64,000 bases of DNA from JAICUY01 sp038250515 (GCA_038250515.1 JBBSCG010000003.1:1-64000), one strand, 5' to 3'. Shown: positions 8,301 through 16,395, counted from the first letter of the stretch. Notes: generated by a model not told the origin, from the letters alone. Made by a program: numbers and translations.

Positions 8301-9784
8301 CGGTCCCAGACGATGCGCGGCTTGAGGTCCGCGAACTCGTCCGACGGATATCGGCCGGCCAGCATGTCGAGCACGCCCTCGAGCTGGTCGCGGCTGAGCT
8401 CACGGAAGTTTTCGGCGCGCGTCACGAGGGCATGCAGGTCGTCGACCGTCCATCGGTCCATCGCCGTAACGGCAACCAGTTGCTGCGCCAGCACGTCGAG
8501 CGGGTTGCGCGGTATGCGCGTCTCCTCGATGGCGCCGGCGTGCATCCGCTCGACGACAACCGCCGACTCGAGCAGGTCGCCACGGAACTTCGGGAAGATC
8601 TTGCCCGTCGAGGGTTCACCGACCTGGTGTCCGGCTCGACCGATGCGCTGCAGCCCGGCCGCGACGCTCGGTGGTGATTCGATCTGCACCACCAGGTCGA
8701 TGGCGCCCATGTCGATCCCCAGCTCCAGGCTGGAGGTGGCAACCAGCGCCGGCAGCCGCCCGTCCTTCAGCGCCTCCTCGATCTGCAGCCGCTGCTCCCG
8801 CGCTACGGATCCGTGGTGGGCACGCACCAGCTCTTCGCCGGCAAGCTCGTTCAGGCGTTGCGCCAGCCGTTCGGCGAGGCGCCGCGAGTTCACGAAGACC
8901 AGGGTGGACCGATGCGACCTGATGAGCTCCAGCAGCCGCGGATGCATGGCCGGCCAGATGGAATGGCGACCGTCGGCTGCGGCGGCGCTCCCGCTCGACT
9001 GGTCTTCGGGGTCGAGCGGCTCGCCCATGCGGCTCATGTCCTCGACCGGCACGATGACCTCGAGGTCGAGCTCATTTCGGACGCCGGCATCCACGATCTC
9101 CAGCTCACGACCGACGCCACCGAGGAACGCCGCGATGCGCTCGAGCGGCCGCTGCGTCGCCGACAAGCCGATGCGCTGCGGGTCGCTGTCGGCCAGCGCC
9201 GACAGCCGTTCGAGGCTGAGCGCCAGGTGCGCGCCACGCTTGGTGCCGGCCAGCGCATGCACCTCGTCGACGATCACGTATTCGACGCCGCGCAGGATTT
9301 CGCGTGCTTGGCTGGTGAGCAGCAGGTAGAGGCTCTCGGGCGTGGTGACCAGGATGTCCGGCGGGTCCTTGGCCAGCTGTCGCCGGGCGTCGGTCGGCGT
9401 GTCGCCCGTGCGGCTCGCGACCCGCACCTCCGGAAGGGTGTTCCCCTCGCGCTCGGCGGTGCGTCGGATGCCGGCCAGTGGCGCGCGCAGGTTGCGCTCA
9501 ACGTCGTAGGCCAGCGCCTTCAGCGGCGAGATATAGAGGACACGCGTGCGGCGCATCTTCTCGGCGGGCGTCGCCTCCACGAAAAGACGGTCCAGGCACC
9601 ACAGAAAGGCGGCGAGGGTCTTGCCGCTTCCGGTGGGGGCGTGCAGGAGCGTGTGCGATCTATCGGCGATGGCTGGCCAGCCAAGCTCCTGCGCGCGGGT
9701 CGGCTGGGCGAAGGCCTCGCGGAACCAGTCGCGCGTCGGTCCCGAGAAACGGGAAAGGGGATCGACGAAACGGGAGGAAGCCAC
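5339..9784 (-). CDS. lhr: Lhr-family large ATP-dependent helicase
   Basis: A 1481-residue superfamily 2 helicase of the Lhr type, which unwinds DNA or RNA:DNA hybrids 3'-5' and is linked to DNA repair. Walker A is APTGSGKT (residues 49-56), the DEAH-like box is VDEVHAL, motif III is SATQRP, and domain 2 carries VNSRRLAERL, SSLELGIDMG and QRIGRAGHQVG. After the Lhr core come the winged-helix and large C-terminal extension typical of full-length bacterial Lhr (about 1500 residues). The start is a GTG at 9784 without a clear ribosome binding site, so the exact N-terminus is uncertain. The gene stands alone on its strand and its end overlaps the convergent membrane protein gene. Confidence 0.93.
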   Translation of the reverse strand: MASSRFVDPLSRFSGPTRDWFREAFAQPTRAQELGWPAIADRSHTLLHAPTGSGKTLAAFLWCLDRLFVEATPAEKMRRTRVLYISPLKALAYDVERNLRAPLAGIRRTAEREGNTLPEVRVASRTGDTPTDARRQLAKDPPDILVTTPESLYLLLTSQAREILRGVEYVIVDEVHALAGTKRGAHLALSLERLSALADSDPQRIGLSATQRPLERIAAFLGGVGRELEIVDAGVRNELDLEVIVPVEDMSRMGEPLDPEDQSSGSAAAADGRHSIWPAMHPRLLELIRSHRSTLVFVNSRRLAERLAQRLNELAGEELVRAHHGSVAREQRLQIEEALKDGRLPALVATSSLELGIDMGAIDLVVQIESPPSVAAGLQRIGRAGHQVGEPSTGKIFPKFRGDLLESAVVVERMHAGAIEETRIPRNPLDVLAQQLVAVTAMDRWTVDDLHALVTRAENFRELSRDQLEGVLDMLAGRYPSDEFADLKPRIVWDRATDEVSARNDARVVAITSGGTIPDRGLYGVFLPDDGKGKGGRRVGELDEEMVYESREGETFMLGASTWRIEEIKPDRVIVTPAPGEPGKMPFWHGDAIGRPAELGKAIGQFVRELDGKADAVERLQRGSDLDARAAANLVQYLAEQREATGALPTDRTIVIERFRDELGDWRVCLLSPFGGRVHAPWAMAIEARLQQRGLEVQTIWSDDGIAIRLPEADEARIDDDVLVDPDEVESLLTDALGGSALFAARFRENAARALLLPRRRPGQRTPLWMQRQRSANLLAVASRYGSFPIILETYREVLRDVFDMPALRSLLADIRSRRVRIVSVETASASPFAASLLFDYVGTFMYEGDAPLAERRAQALALDRERLAELLGEEELRELLDPQAVAEVELELQAFVGGRRARTVDGVHDLLRRLGDLRGDEVAARAGIDIAPALDSLGRGRRAVTVRIAGEERWIAIEDLARYRDALGVSPPPGVAEAWLAATDAPLDGLLLRWARSHAPFTAAAPAARWGISHTTVEERLRALVAAGSLLEGAFRPGGTEHEFSDADVLRSLRRRSLARLRREVEPVPTGALARFLPAWQGIGSRAGGHDRLLEVVAQLEGYPIPVSILERDVLRARLRDYTPRLLDELGSAGEVVWLGRGAVGRDDGRIALYRRDRAELLASAGAFEGVDRPAGELHERIRAHLQRRGATFFRELRSAVPDAGSDDELLDALWDLVWASEVTNDTFAALRALSLPRSRSRSPRRSPRLVSLGPPRAAGRWSLVADLVGEARSATERSHATAITLLERHGVVTREAVLAEGIGGGFASVYPVLKAMEEAGRVRRGYFVDGLGAAQFALPGAVDRLRVSRDDDERSVLLLAASDPAQPYGAALPWPRRNDEERLPLQRVPGAYLIMVDGAPALYVERGGRGLLRLPAFDDAEVAGAALSALPRLLAPTGPMRELRLERIDRLPVAESSLADALREIGFRPTYRSWLLRAQ

Positions 9785-9850
9785 GGCATCGGCCAGTCTA
9801 CCGATGCGATCACCGCAGCGTTCATCGAAGACCTTTCGCCGATTTAGCCT

Positions 9851-9911
9851 GCAGCGGGTGCATCAGGTACCAAACCAGCCTTGCGGTTAGGTGGCGCAGC
9901 GGGTGCATCAG
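9851..9911. repeat. 16-bp direct repeat upstream of the cupin gene
   Basis: GCAGCGGGTGCATCAG occurs at 9851-9866 and again, exactly, at 9896-9911, a spacing of 45 bases (about four helical turns). Both copies lie in the gap between the helicase start and the cupin start, so they may be operator sites for either gene. Confidence 0.6.
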
Positions 9912-9962
9912 AGCGCGCCTTCCTGTCCGCTATCGTTGCCCTCACGCAGAGGAGATTCGACC

Positions 9963-10385
9963 ATGGTGGAGCCTGACGACGAGCCGGAGTCCGAACGGTT
10001 ACGCGAGCGGCCGTCGGAACGCTTTGCCGGAAACGAGCATCTGTTCGATCTCGCGGCGGAGGCAGCCAAGCTGCGCAGCGAGCCCGGCAGCGCCCGGAAC
10101 GGGCATCGACAGATCACGCTCTTCCGCAAGGGAGGCGTATCCCTCGTCCTGTTCGACTTCGAAGCGGATGGCTGGCTGCGCGATCACTCCGCAGACGGCT
10201 TCGTCACCGTTCATGTTCTCTCCGGTGCAATCCACATGACGACGGCCGATGAAGACTATTCCATGCCCGCAGGTTCGTTGCTCGTGCTCGAGCCTGGCAT
10301 CAAGCACGATGTCCGCGCGTTGACGGCCAGCCGCATGCTACTCAGCGTCCGTCTCGATCCCGCCGAGGACCTTCGAACGCCCTGA
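9963..10385 (+). CDS. Cupin-domain protein
   Basis: A 140-residue single-domain cupin. The N-terminal 50 residues are charged and probably flexible (EPDDEPESERLRERPSERF). The beta-barrel follows, with HSADGFVTVHVLSGAIHM as cupin motif 1 and PAGSLLVLEPGIKHDVRAL as motif 2, including the conserved G-x-x-x-x-x-x-x-x-H pattern. The predicted metal ligands are therefore incomplete compared with classical cupins. The start at 9963 has AGAGGAG about 8 bases upstream. Small cupins of this kind are often stress-response or signal-binding proteins; nothing in the sequence fixes a substrate. The gene converges with the DUF2945 gene with 3 bases between stops. Confidence 0.8.
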   Translation: MVEPDDEPESERLRERPSERFAGNEHLFDLAAEAAKLRSEPGSARNGHRQITLFRKGGVSLVLFDFEADGWLRDHSADGFVTVHVLSGAIHMTTADEDYSMPAGSLLVLEPGIKHDVRALTASRMLLSVRLDPAEDLRTP

Positions 10386-10388
10386 GGG

Positions 10389-10607
10389 CTAGTCCGAGAG
10401 CTCGGTGAGTGCGGAGCCCTTGTGCATCGCGATGTGATCGGTCGTGTCGCTCGCGATCTGGTACTGCGGTTCGTCCTCACTTGCATGGACCGTATAGCCC
10501 TTGAACTCGATCTCGGTCGCGACCACTCTTGTGACCCTACCGGAGACACGGCCTGCTTCCGAATTCCAACTGACATGATCGCCACGCTTGAAGCGTTGTG
10601 CCGCCAT
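10389..10607 (-). CDS. DUF2945 (hypervirulence-associated, TUDOR-like) small protein
   Basis: A 72-residue protein with the features of DUF2945: an N-terminal FKRGDHVSWNSEAGRVSGRV, a central V-HAS-DEPQYQI, and a C-terminal AMHKGSALTEL. The family forms a small SH3/TUDOR-like barrel; its function is not established, though members are often induced in stress. It sits 34 bases downstream of the flavin reductase gene on the same strand and is probably co-transcribed with it. The ATG at 10607 is a good start in context, though the ribosome binding site (GAGAGGAG about 8-15 bases upstream) is slightly spread. Confidence 0.85.
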   Translation of the reverse strand: MAAQRFKRGDHVSWNSEAGRVSGRVTRVVATEIEFKGYTVHASEDEPQYQIASDTTDHIAMHKGSALTELSD

Positions 10608-10641
10608 ATTCCTTGCTCTCCTCTCAGCGCGAGACCGCTGG

Positions 10642-11383
10642 TCAGTAGCCGGTGAACTCCTCGGTCCGGATGGCGTCGTCGGGTACTCGGACCTCAACCA
10701 GCATCGCGCGCAGGGCCTGCGACCATGCCCGAGGGGCCGGTGATGTAGTAGATCGGGTCGATGAGGTCCTTGACGTGGCGCAGGATCATGGCCATGTCAA
10801 TGCGACCGCGCTCGCCGTCCCACGACGCATCGGCCTCCGACGAAGCCGTCATGGTGGGGATGAAGCTCAGATCCCGGTCCCGCGACGCGAGCTGCCGCAT
10901 CTCCGCCAGGAATGGCGTGTCCTCTGGACGGCGGTTGGCATGGAAGAGCGCGACCGGGTACGGCGGGCCGCCGTCGTGAATACCCTGGACGATGATGCTG
11001 CGGAAGACCGTGATGCCGATGCCTCCGGTGAGGACCGCCGCCGGACGCGTGCCATCATCGAGCCGAAACTCACCGAACGGTCCCTCCAGCTTCATCACGG
11101 TGCCGAGTGGCACGTGCTGCAGCACGCGTTTGAAGGCCGTGTCGCGCAGTCGGGTGGTGACCTGGATCACGTCTTCGCAGGGCGCGCTCGAGATCGAAAA
11201 CCCGCGGGTGTCGCCTTCGGCATCGGTCTCCGGGGGGTCGTACAGCGTGATGTCGATGAACTGACCGGCGCAGTAGTCCCAGTCGGCCGGCTTGGCAAAG
11301 CGGAACGACATCGTGCGCTCGGCCACCATCTCGCGGCCGATCAGCGCTGATGGAAATACCGGCCAGTCGACCGTCGCCTCCAT
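10642..11383 (-). CDS. FAD/NAD-binding ferredoxin reductase-type oxidoreductase, frameshifted near its C-terminus
   Basis: A ferredoxin-NADP reductase superfamily protein with an FAD-binding barrel (FRFAKPADWDYCAGQFIDI, GFSISSAP) and an NAD-binding half (LTGGIGIT, with ITGPSGM at its end). As read, frame 1 stops at 10694 after 229 residues with a nonsense tail. Skipping one base near 10722-10726 restores QALRAMLVEVRVPDDAIRTE and then EFTGY and a stop at 10642, the expected C-terminal ending of this family. So either the gene carries a one-base insertion or the sequence has an error. The start at 11383 has GAGGAAGGGG upstream. It would pass electrons from NAD(P)H to an iron-sulfur protein or haem protein; the SdhB-like and P450 genes nearby are possible partners (inference). 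Confidence 0.8.
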
Positions 11384-11506
11384 GACGCGCCCCTTCCTCA
11401 GACTGCCGCCTCTGCGCCTTGAGTGTAGCTCGTCAGGCTCGGAGGTAGACTGGCGAGGCCTCTCTCAGCTCCGTTGCAGAGCGCCCCTCTGAGAAAGAAC
11501 TACAGC

Positions 11507-12082
11507 ATGGCGGTCATCGTCGAGCGGCGAGATGTCGATACCGTGGTGGTGCACGGTTCGCTCGCCGGTCTGGCCGCGGGGCTGGTGCTGGGCGTAGCAG
11601 CCGTCGTCAGCAGCACGATCCTCGTAGGGTCGGCCTGGATGCCGTTCCGATTTGCTGCGGCCTTCGTCGTCGGACCCCATGCTTTCGATCGTGACTTTCC
11701 ATTGGCGATCACGGTCCTGCTGGGCAGTGTCATCCATTTCACTCTTGCGGCGCTGTTCGGCGTGCTGTTCGTTGGCCTGCTGGCACTCACCTACCAACTG
11801 TCAGCCCGATCCTGGCTGCTGATCATCTACGGCTCGGCATTCGCGTTCGGAATCTGGGAGGTCAATTTCCTGGGCGCCGTCCCGAGCTTGTTTCCGTTCC
11901 TGTCAGGCAGGCTCGACCTCGCCACTCAGCTGTGGACCGCGATCGTCTCGTACGTCCTGATCTACGGCCCCGCCCTGGGACTGTACGTCGCGCTGGTTCG
12001 GCCCGGAGTCATCGGTGACTGGCACGCCGTCGGTCCGCCGGCCGGCACCTATGCGCCACCACGCGATCCAGAGGAGGACTGA
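11507..12082 (+). CDS. Membrane protein with about four transmembrane helices, first gene of the redox operon
   Basis: A 191-residue hydrophobic protein that I do not recognise. After a short N-terminus (VIVERRDVDTVVVHG) there are likely helices at about residues 17-38, 64-90, 96-118 and 128-160, with aromatic and charged residues between them. The start at 11507 has only a weak GAGAAAG upstream. The stop is one base before the GTG of the cytochrome b-molybdopterin gene, so the two are translationally linked. An anchoring or assembly role for the redox enzyme is possible but is inferred from position only. Confidence 0.75.
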   Translation: MAVIVERRDVDTVVVHGSLAGLAAGLVLGVAAVVSSTILVGSAWMPFRFAAAFVVGPHAFDRDFPLAITVLLGSVIHFTLAALFGVLFVGLLALTYQLSARSWLLIIYGSAFAFGIWEVNFLGAVPSLFPFLSGRLDLATQLWTAIVSYVLIYGPALGLYVALVRPGVIGDWHAVGPPAGTYAPPRDPEED

Positions 12083-12083
12083 G

Positions 12084-13577
12084 GTGGATACCGCGGTGCT
12101 CGGCTTTCCGCTGTGGGTCCGCCTGACGCACTTCTTCGACATCCTCTTCCTGTCGCTGCTGATCCGTTCCGGCATCGAGATCCTTGGCGCGCATCCAATG
12201 TTGTACTGGAATGACGACTGCACGCCGGGCTCCGAGTGGGTGCGGTTCACGCGCAAACGGATGCCGTCCGGAGAGCTGTGGACGGCCGAGGACGAGAAGC
12301 AGCCGTATAGCCCGCTGGTTGCCCTGCCGGGCCACGACCACCTGGGACTCGGCCGCTACTGGCACTTCGCAGCCCTCGCTGGCTGGATTGTCACGGGGCT
12401 GCTGTACGTGGTCCTGCTGTTCGCCAGCCCGCAGTGGCGGCGCCTGGTGCCCACCTCCTGGGACATCTTCCCGCAGGCCGCGCAGGCCGCCGTGGGGTAC
12501 CTCCAGCTGCAGCCGCCGGCAGCCGGCAACCCGTACAACGCCCTGCAGCAGCTGACCTACTTCGGCGTCATCTTCCTGCTGGCACCTCTCCAGATCGCGA
12601 CCGGACTGGCGATGTCGCCGGCCGTCGCCGGCCGATTTTCGTGGTACCCGAGGTTGTTCGGCGGTCGACAGGCGGCGCGCAGCATCCATTTCCTCGGCAT
12701 GTTCGCCTTCGTCGCCTTCGTCGTCCATCACACCGCGCTCGTGTTTGCGCATGGGATCTCGCTCGGGCTGGCAGAGATGGTCCTTGGCCTGACCCGGAAG
12801 CCGACCTCGGCCGAGACAGCCCTCGCCGTCGCAATCGCGATGCTGGCGCTGGCGGCAGTCGCGGCCGTTCACATCTGGGCCACGCATGGTTCGCTGGTGA
12901 ACCCGCGCCGCATGCAGAATCGCCTTCAGCGCCTGATCGACCCACTCCAGCGCGTGCTGCTTCAGCCGCTGGTCTCACGTCAGGCCTACCCACCCGGCTC
13001 CATCACGTCGACGCCGCGACCCAACGGACGAGCACCCCACGACCCGGAGTGGCAGAAGCTGGCCTCGGGCGACTTCCGCGACTTCGCGTTCGAGGTGACC
13101 GGGCTGGTCGAGCAGCCACTCACCCTGACGCTCGATGGCCTGCGCAACTTGCCCATTAGCAGCCAGACCACCGAGCACGTCTGCATCCAGGGCTGGAGCC
13201 AGGTGGTCAGCTGGGGCGGCGTCCCGCTCAGCGCGCTGCTCGAACGAGCCCGCCCGCTGCCCGAGGCGCGGTATCTGCTGTTCCGTACCTTCGACGACAA
13301 GTGGGAGCACGAGGGCGAGCACGGGTATTTCTACGGGACCATCGACCTGGAGCTTGCCCGTCGTCCGCAGTCAATCCTGGCCTACGAGATGAACGGAGAA
13401 CCGCTTCCGGTGCCCTTCGGGGCGCCACTCCGGCTGCGGCTCGAGAGCCAGCTCGGCTACAAGATGATCAAGTGGGTGCGCTCGGTCGAGCTGATCGCCG
13501 ACTATCGAACGATCGGGGAAGGAAAGGGAGGCTGGCGGGAGGACGTGCTGCACTACAGCCAGATCGCGCCGATCTAG
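12084..13577 (+). CDS. Cytochrome b561-like membrane domain fused to a sulfite-oxidase-type molybdopterin domain
   Basis: A 497-residue fusion. Residues 1-290 form a haem-binding cytochrome b domain of the b561/formate dehydrogenase gamma type, with His in LTHFFDILF, RYWHFAALAGW, SIHFLGMFAF and FVVHHTALVFAHG on separate helices. Residues about 330-490 are an oxidoreductase molybdopterin-binding domain (SUOX/YedY-like) with the Mo-ligating Cys367 in TEHVCIQGWSQVVSWGG and the ending QLGYKMIKWVRSVEL. The GTG start at 12084 follows a strong GAGGAGG. In the known MsrPQ system the two parts are separate proteins; here they are joined, membrane part first. No Tat signal is seen before the Mo domain, so how that domain is exported, or whether it is, is unclear. 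The substrate is unknown. Confidence 0.85.
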   Translation: MDTAVLGFPLWVRLTHFFDILFLSLLIRSGIEILGAHPMLYWNDDCTPGSEWVRFTRKRMPSGELWTAEDEKQPYSPLVALPGHDHLGLGRYWHFAALAGWIVTGLLYVVLLFASPQWRRLVPTSWDIFPQAAQAAVGYLQLQPPAAGNPYNALQQLTYFGVIFLLAPLQIATGLAMSPAVAGRFSWYPRLFGGRQAARSIHFLGMFAFVAFVVHHTALVFAHGISLGLAEMVLGLTRKPTSAETALAVAIAMLALAAVAAVHIWATHGSLVNPRRMQNRLQRLIDPLQRVLLQPLVSRQAYPPGSITSTPRPNGRAPHDPEWQKLASGDFRDFAFEVTGLVEQPLTLTLDGLRNLPISSQTTEHVCIQGWSQVVSWGGVPLSALLERARPLPEARYLLFRTFDDKWEHEGEHGYFYGTIDLELARRPQSILAYEMNGEPLPVPFGAPLRLRLESQLGYKMIKWVRSVELIADYRTIGEGKGGWREDVLHYSQIAPI

Positions 13578-13587
13578 GGAGAGGACA

Positions 13588-14307
13588 GTGCCAGACATCG
13601 AGTTGCGCATCAAGCGCTTCAATCCGGAGAGCGACGAGGAGCCGCACTGGGAAACGTACGCGGTGGCCGCTGACCCGGGCGACCGCGTGCTCGACCTGCT
13701 GCACCAGGTGAAGTGGTACCAGGACGGCACGCTGACCTTCCGGCGCTCCTGCGCGCACGGCGTCTGCGGCTCTGACGCGATGCTGATCAACGGCCGCAAT
13801 CGGCTGGCGTGTCAGATGCTCGCCCGAGACCTGGGAACCCGTATCGAGGTTGAGGCCCTGCCGGCGTTCAGGGTCATCAAGGACCTGCTCGTCGACATGG
13901 AGCCGTTCTTCGACCACTACCGCAGTGTCATGCCGTTCGTGGTCGATGACGAGCCACCGCCGGCGGACGGCAGGGAGCGGCGCCAGTCACCGGCCGAGCG
14001 GGAGCGCTTCGACGACACGGAGAAATGCATCCTGTGCGGGGCGTGCACCAGCTCGTGCCCATCGTTCTGGACGAATCCGGACTACGTGGGTCCGGCCGCC
14101 ATCGTCAACGCCCATCGGGTCATCTTCGACAGCCGCGACCAGGCGCACGAGGAACGCCTGGAGATCATGGCCGACGCCAACGGCGTGTGGCGCTGCCGCA
14201 CGATCTTCAACTGCGTCGAGGCCTGTCCGCGCGGCATCAATGTGACGCGTGCCATCTTCGAGGTCGCGAACGAAATCCGACGAAATGGACCTAGGAGAAG
14301 CAATTGA
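13588..14307 (+). CDS. Succinate dehydrogenase/fumarate reductase-type iron-sulfur subunit (orphan)
   Basis: A 239-residue SdhB/FrdB-like protein that carries three Fe-S clusters. The [2Fe-2S] ligands are Cys55, Cys60, Asp63 and Cys75 (SCAHGVCGSDAM), the same Cys/Asp set as E. coli SdhB. The [4Fe-4S] motif is CILCGACTSSCP and the [3Fe-4S] motif is CRTIFNCVEACPRGI. The start is a GTG with GAGAGGA upstream. It lies 10 bases after the cytochrome b-molybdopterin gene, and no SdhA flavoprotein or SdhC/D subunit is nearby. It may therefore serve as an electron carrier for the preceding enzyme or for the P450 that follows, rather than as part of complex II; this is inference. Confidence 0.88.
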   Translation: MPDIELRIKRFNPESDEEPHWETYAVAADPGDRVLDLLHQVKWYQDGTLTFRRSCAHGVCGSDAMLINGRNRLACQMLARDLGTRIEVEALPAFRVIKDLLVDMEPFFDHYRSVMPFVVDDEPPPADGRERRQSPAERERFDDTEKCILCGACTSSCPSFWTNPDYVGPAAIVNAHRVIFDSRDQAHEERLEIMADANGVWRCRTIFNCVEACPRGINVTRAIFEVANEIRRNGPRRSN

Positions 14308-15241
14308 GCACAGAGCATGATGATTGGGATCCACGAGATCCATCGGTCCTGGAAGGCCAGCGTCGCGCGTACGACGAGATGCGCGAGCAATGTCCAGTCG
14401 CCCACAGCGAGTTCATGGGCTGGTCCGTGTTTCGTCACGAGGAGGCGAGGTGGAGTTCATGGACACGTTCGCCACGCCGTTTCCGCTTCGGACGCTGTGC
14501 ATGTTTCTCGGGTGGCCCGAAGACCAGTGGGAGTCTCTTGGCGGGTGGACGCATGGCAACCAGCAGGCCGCATTCACCCGGGATCGTGCCGCCGGCAAAG
14601 CGCTGGCAAGCCTCCTCGCGGAGCACGTCAAGGCGAACCTGGACGTCCATCGCACGCCGGACGAGGTCAGTGATGTGACCGACGCCCTGCTGGCGACCGA
14701 TGTCGACGGCCAGCGGCTCAACGATGAGCAGATCATTAGCACCCTGCGCAACTGGATCGCAGGAGAAGGGACGGTCGCGGCTGGCCTGAGCGTCGTGGTC
14801 CTGCATCTGGCGAAGCAGCCGGACCTCCAGCAGCGGCTGCGGGGCGATCCGTCGCTCATACCGGCGGCGATCGAGGAGATCCTGCGAGTCGATGATCCAC
14901 TCGTCGCCAACCGTCGGAGGGTAACGCGCGAGGTCGAGATCCAGGACCGGACGATCCCCGCCGGCGGGAACCTGACGCTGATGTGGATCGCCGCCAACCG
15001 GGACCCACGTGCCTTCGATGATGCGGACGCCGTCAGGATCGACCGCGAGACGAACGACGGGATGGTCTGGGGCCAGGGCATTCACCTGTGCCTGGGCGCG
15101 TCCATGGCCCGCATGGAGATGCGCGTGGCGCTCGAAGTGCTGCTCTCGGAGACGAAGCTGTTCGAACTGGCCGGAGAGGCGCCGCGCCGCACGGTCTACC
15201 CCAGCAACGGCCTTGCCGCGCTCCCCCTCCGCTTCAGCTGA
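14304..15241 (+). pseudogene. Cytochrome P450 with a large internal deletion and frameshift
   Basis: The N-terminus is read from a TTG at 14304 (AGGAG upstream, 4-base overlap with the iron-sulfur gene): AYDEMREQCPVAHSEFMGWS then VFRHEEARW. The frame then breaks near 14440, and the rest of the P450 continues in another frame from GEVEFMDTFATPFPLRTLC to the stop at 15241. About 80 residues normally found between these blocks are missing. Later motifs survive: an I-helix region WIAGEGTVAAG (not the usual AGxDTT), EEILR for ExxR, and WGQGIHLCLGASMARME around the haem Cys, with Trp replacing the first Phe. Repeated GAGG/CGAGG words at the junction suggest deletion by short homology. A functional monooxygenase is unlikely. 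Confidence 0.82.
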
Positions 15242-15752
15242 GCCAGCTGCGTCGGCGGTCGTTCGCACCATCGGCCACGGCACGAGCACGACCGACGAGC
15301 TGGCCGCGCTGCTTCGCGAGGCCGGCGTCTCGACCCTGATCGACGTTCGGCGCTACCCGAAGGGTCAGCGGCAGCCGCACCTGGCGCGCGAGCGGCTGGC
15401 GGAGGATCTGCCGGCCCGAGGCATCGGCTATGAATGGTGGGGCGAAGCGCTCGGTGGCCGACGTTCGGCGGATGCCGCAGCGCTGGCGAAGAGCGGCTGG
15501 CGTTCTCCGGCCTTCGCGGCCTATAGCGCATACATGGCCACGCCCGAGTTCCGCACCGCGCTCCACGCGCTGGAGGACCGGGCGAAGGCCGGCGAGGCGC
15601 TGGCGATCATGTGCGCCGAGACGGTGTGGTGGCGCTGCCATCGGCGCCTGATCGCGGATGCCCTGACGCTCGACGGCTTCGAGGTCGAGCACGTCATCGA
15701 TCGCGCGCCGGGGCAGCCTCATCGGCTTTCGGCGGCTTCGACAGACGAGTGA
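15213..15752 (+). CDS. DUF488 family protein
   Basis: A protein of about 179 residues with the DUF488 signatures TIGHGTSTTDELAALLREAG near the start, LIDVRRYPKGQRQPH and MCAETVWWRCHRRLIADAL. The family is widespread, is related to deoxyribosyltransferase-like folds and has no established function. The start is uncertain: homology begins a few residues after a TTG at 15213, which I chose. No ATG lies close in frame, and no clear ribosome binding site is seen. It overlaps the tail of the P450 remnant by 29 bases. A strong terminator follows at 15821. Confidence 0.8.
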   Translation: MPRSPSASAEPAASAVVRTIGHGTSTTDELAALLREAGVSTLIDVRRYPKGQRQPHLARERLAEDLPARGIGYEWWGEALGGRRSADAAALAKSGWRSPAFAAYSAYMATPEFRTALHALEDRAKAGEALAIMCAETVWWRCHRRLIADALTLDGFEVEHVIDRAPGQPHRLSAASTDE

Positions 15753-15820
15753 CCAGCCGGTGGCCTGCATCGGTCGTCACGTCGTCGAAGGGGCGCGTGA
15801 AAAGCGCGTCCCGCGCACGC

Positions 15821-15851
15821 GAGACCGGCCGACGATCTGTCGGCCGGTCTC
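15821..15851. terminator. Perfect 13-bp hairpin between convergent genes
   Basis: GAGACCGGCCGAC (15821-15833) and GTCGGCCGGTCTC (15839-15851) pair perfectly around a 5-base loop. It lies midway between the convergent stops of the DUF488 gene (15752) and the DoxX gene (15874), as expected for a bidirectional terminator. No T run follows on either side. Confidence 0.75.
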
Positions 15852-15873
15852 CCTGCGTGACGGTGGTCGGGCG

Positions 15874-16395
15874 TTACCCGAGCACGTAGCGCAGCACCGG
15901 CGTGCGCTTGACGATCGGGCTCTCGTCCACGATCGCGTCGACTCCGTAGACCTCACCCGCGGCGATGACCGCCAGGACCAGCGAGCTGAGCATCAGCACC
16001 ACGTGGTAGTTGACGAAGCCATTCGCGAAGTCCCATGCAGCAACGCCGATGAACGCCATCATCAGCGCGCCCATCACGCCGGCGAAGCGGGTCGCCAGAC
16101 CCAGGATCAGCGCGGCGCCAATCGCGACCTGTCCGAAGGGAACGAGGACGTTGATCACGTCCAAGGCTGCGGGATTACCCGCAAGATTGACCCACAGCTG
16201 ATGGGTCGGGTTGACGATCGCGCCGTCGGCAGCGCCGGCGGCCGTGCCGAGCGTACCGAACTGAAGGAAGCCTGCCGCGCTGAAGGCATGCTCACCCAGG
16301 AAGAGCTTCTCGATGCCGGCGAACAGGAACACCCATCCGATGGTCAGCCGGAACGCCAGGATTCCCAACGCCCGGGAGTTCTTGAGTCCAGTCAT
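15874..16395 (-). CDS. DoxX/DoxD-family membrane protein
   Basis: A 173-residue four-helix membrane protein of the DoxX family. Recognisable parts are RLTIGWVFLFAGIEKLFLG at residues 13-31, NPTHQLWVNLAG, FGQVAIGAALILGLATRFAG and DFANGFVNYHVVLMLSSLVL. DoxX proteins act in quinone-linked or thiol/oxidative-stress redox chemistry at the membrane; the exact reaction here is unknown. The start at 16395 has GGAG six bases upstream. A C-terminal remnant of another DoxX gene lies at 37572, so there were once two copies in this region. Confidence 0.85.
   Translation of the reverse strand: MTGLKNSRALGILAFRLTIGWVFLFAGIEKLFLGEHAFSAAGFLQFGTLGTAAGAADGAIVNPTHQLWVNLAGNPAALDVINVLVPFGQVAIGAALILGLATRFAGVMGALMMAFIGVAAWDFANGFVNYHVVLMLSSLVLAVIAAGEVYGVDAIVDESPIVKRTPVLRYVLG

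Noticed and set aside
8184..9847. Long plus-strand frames opposite the Lhr helicase
   Set aside because: Ser/Arg-rich composition typical of antisense shadow frames; the Lhr motifs on the minus strand explain the region.
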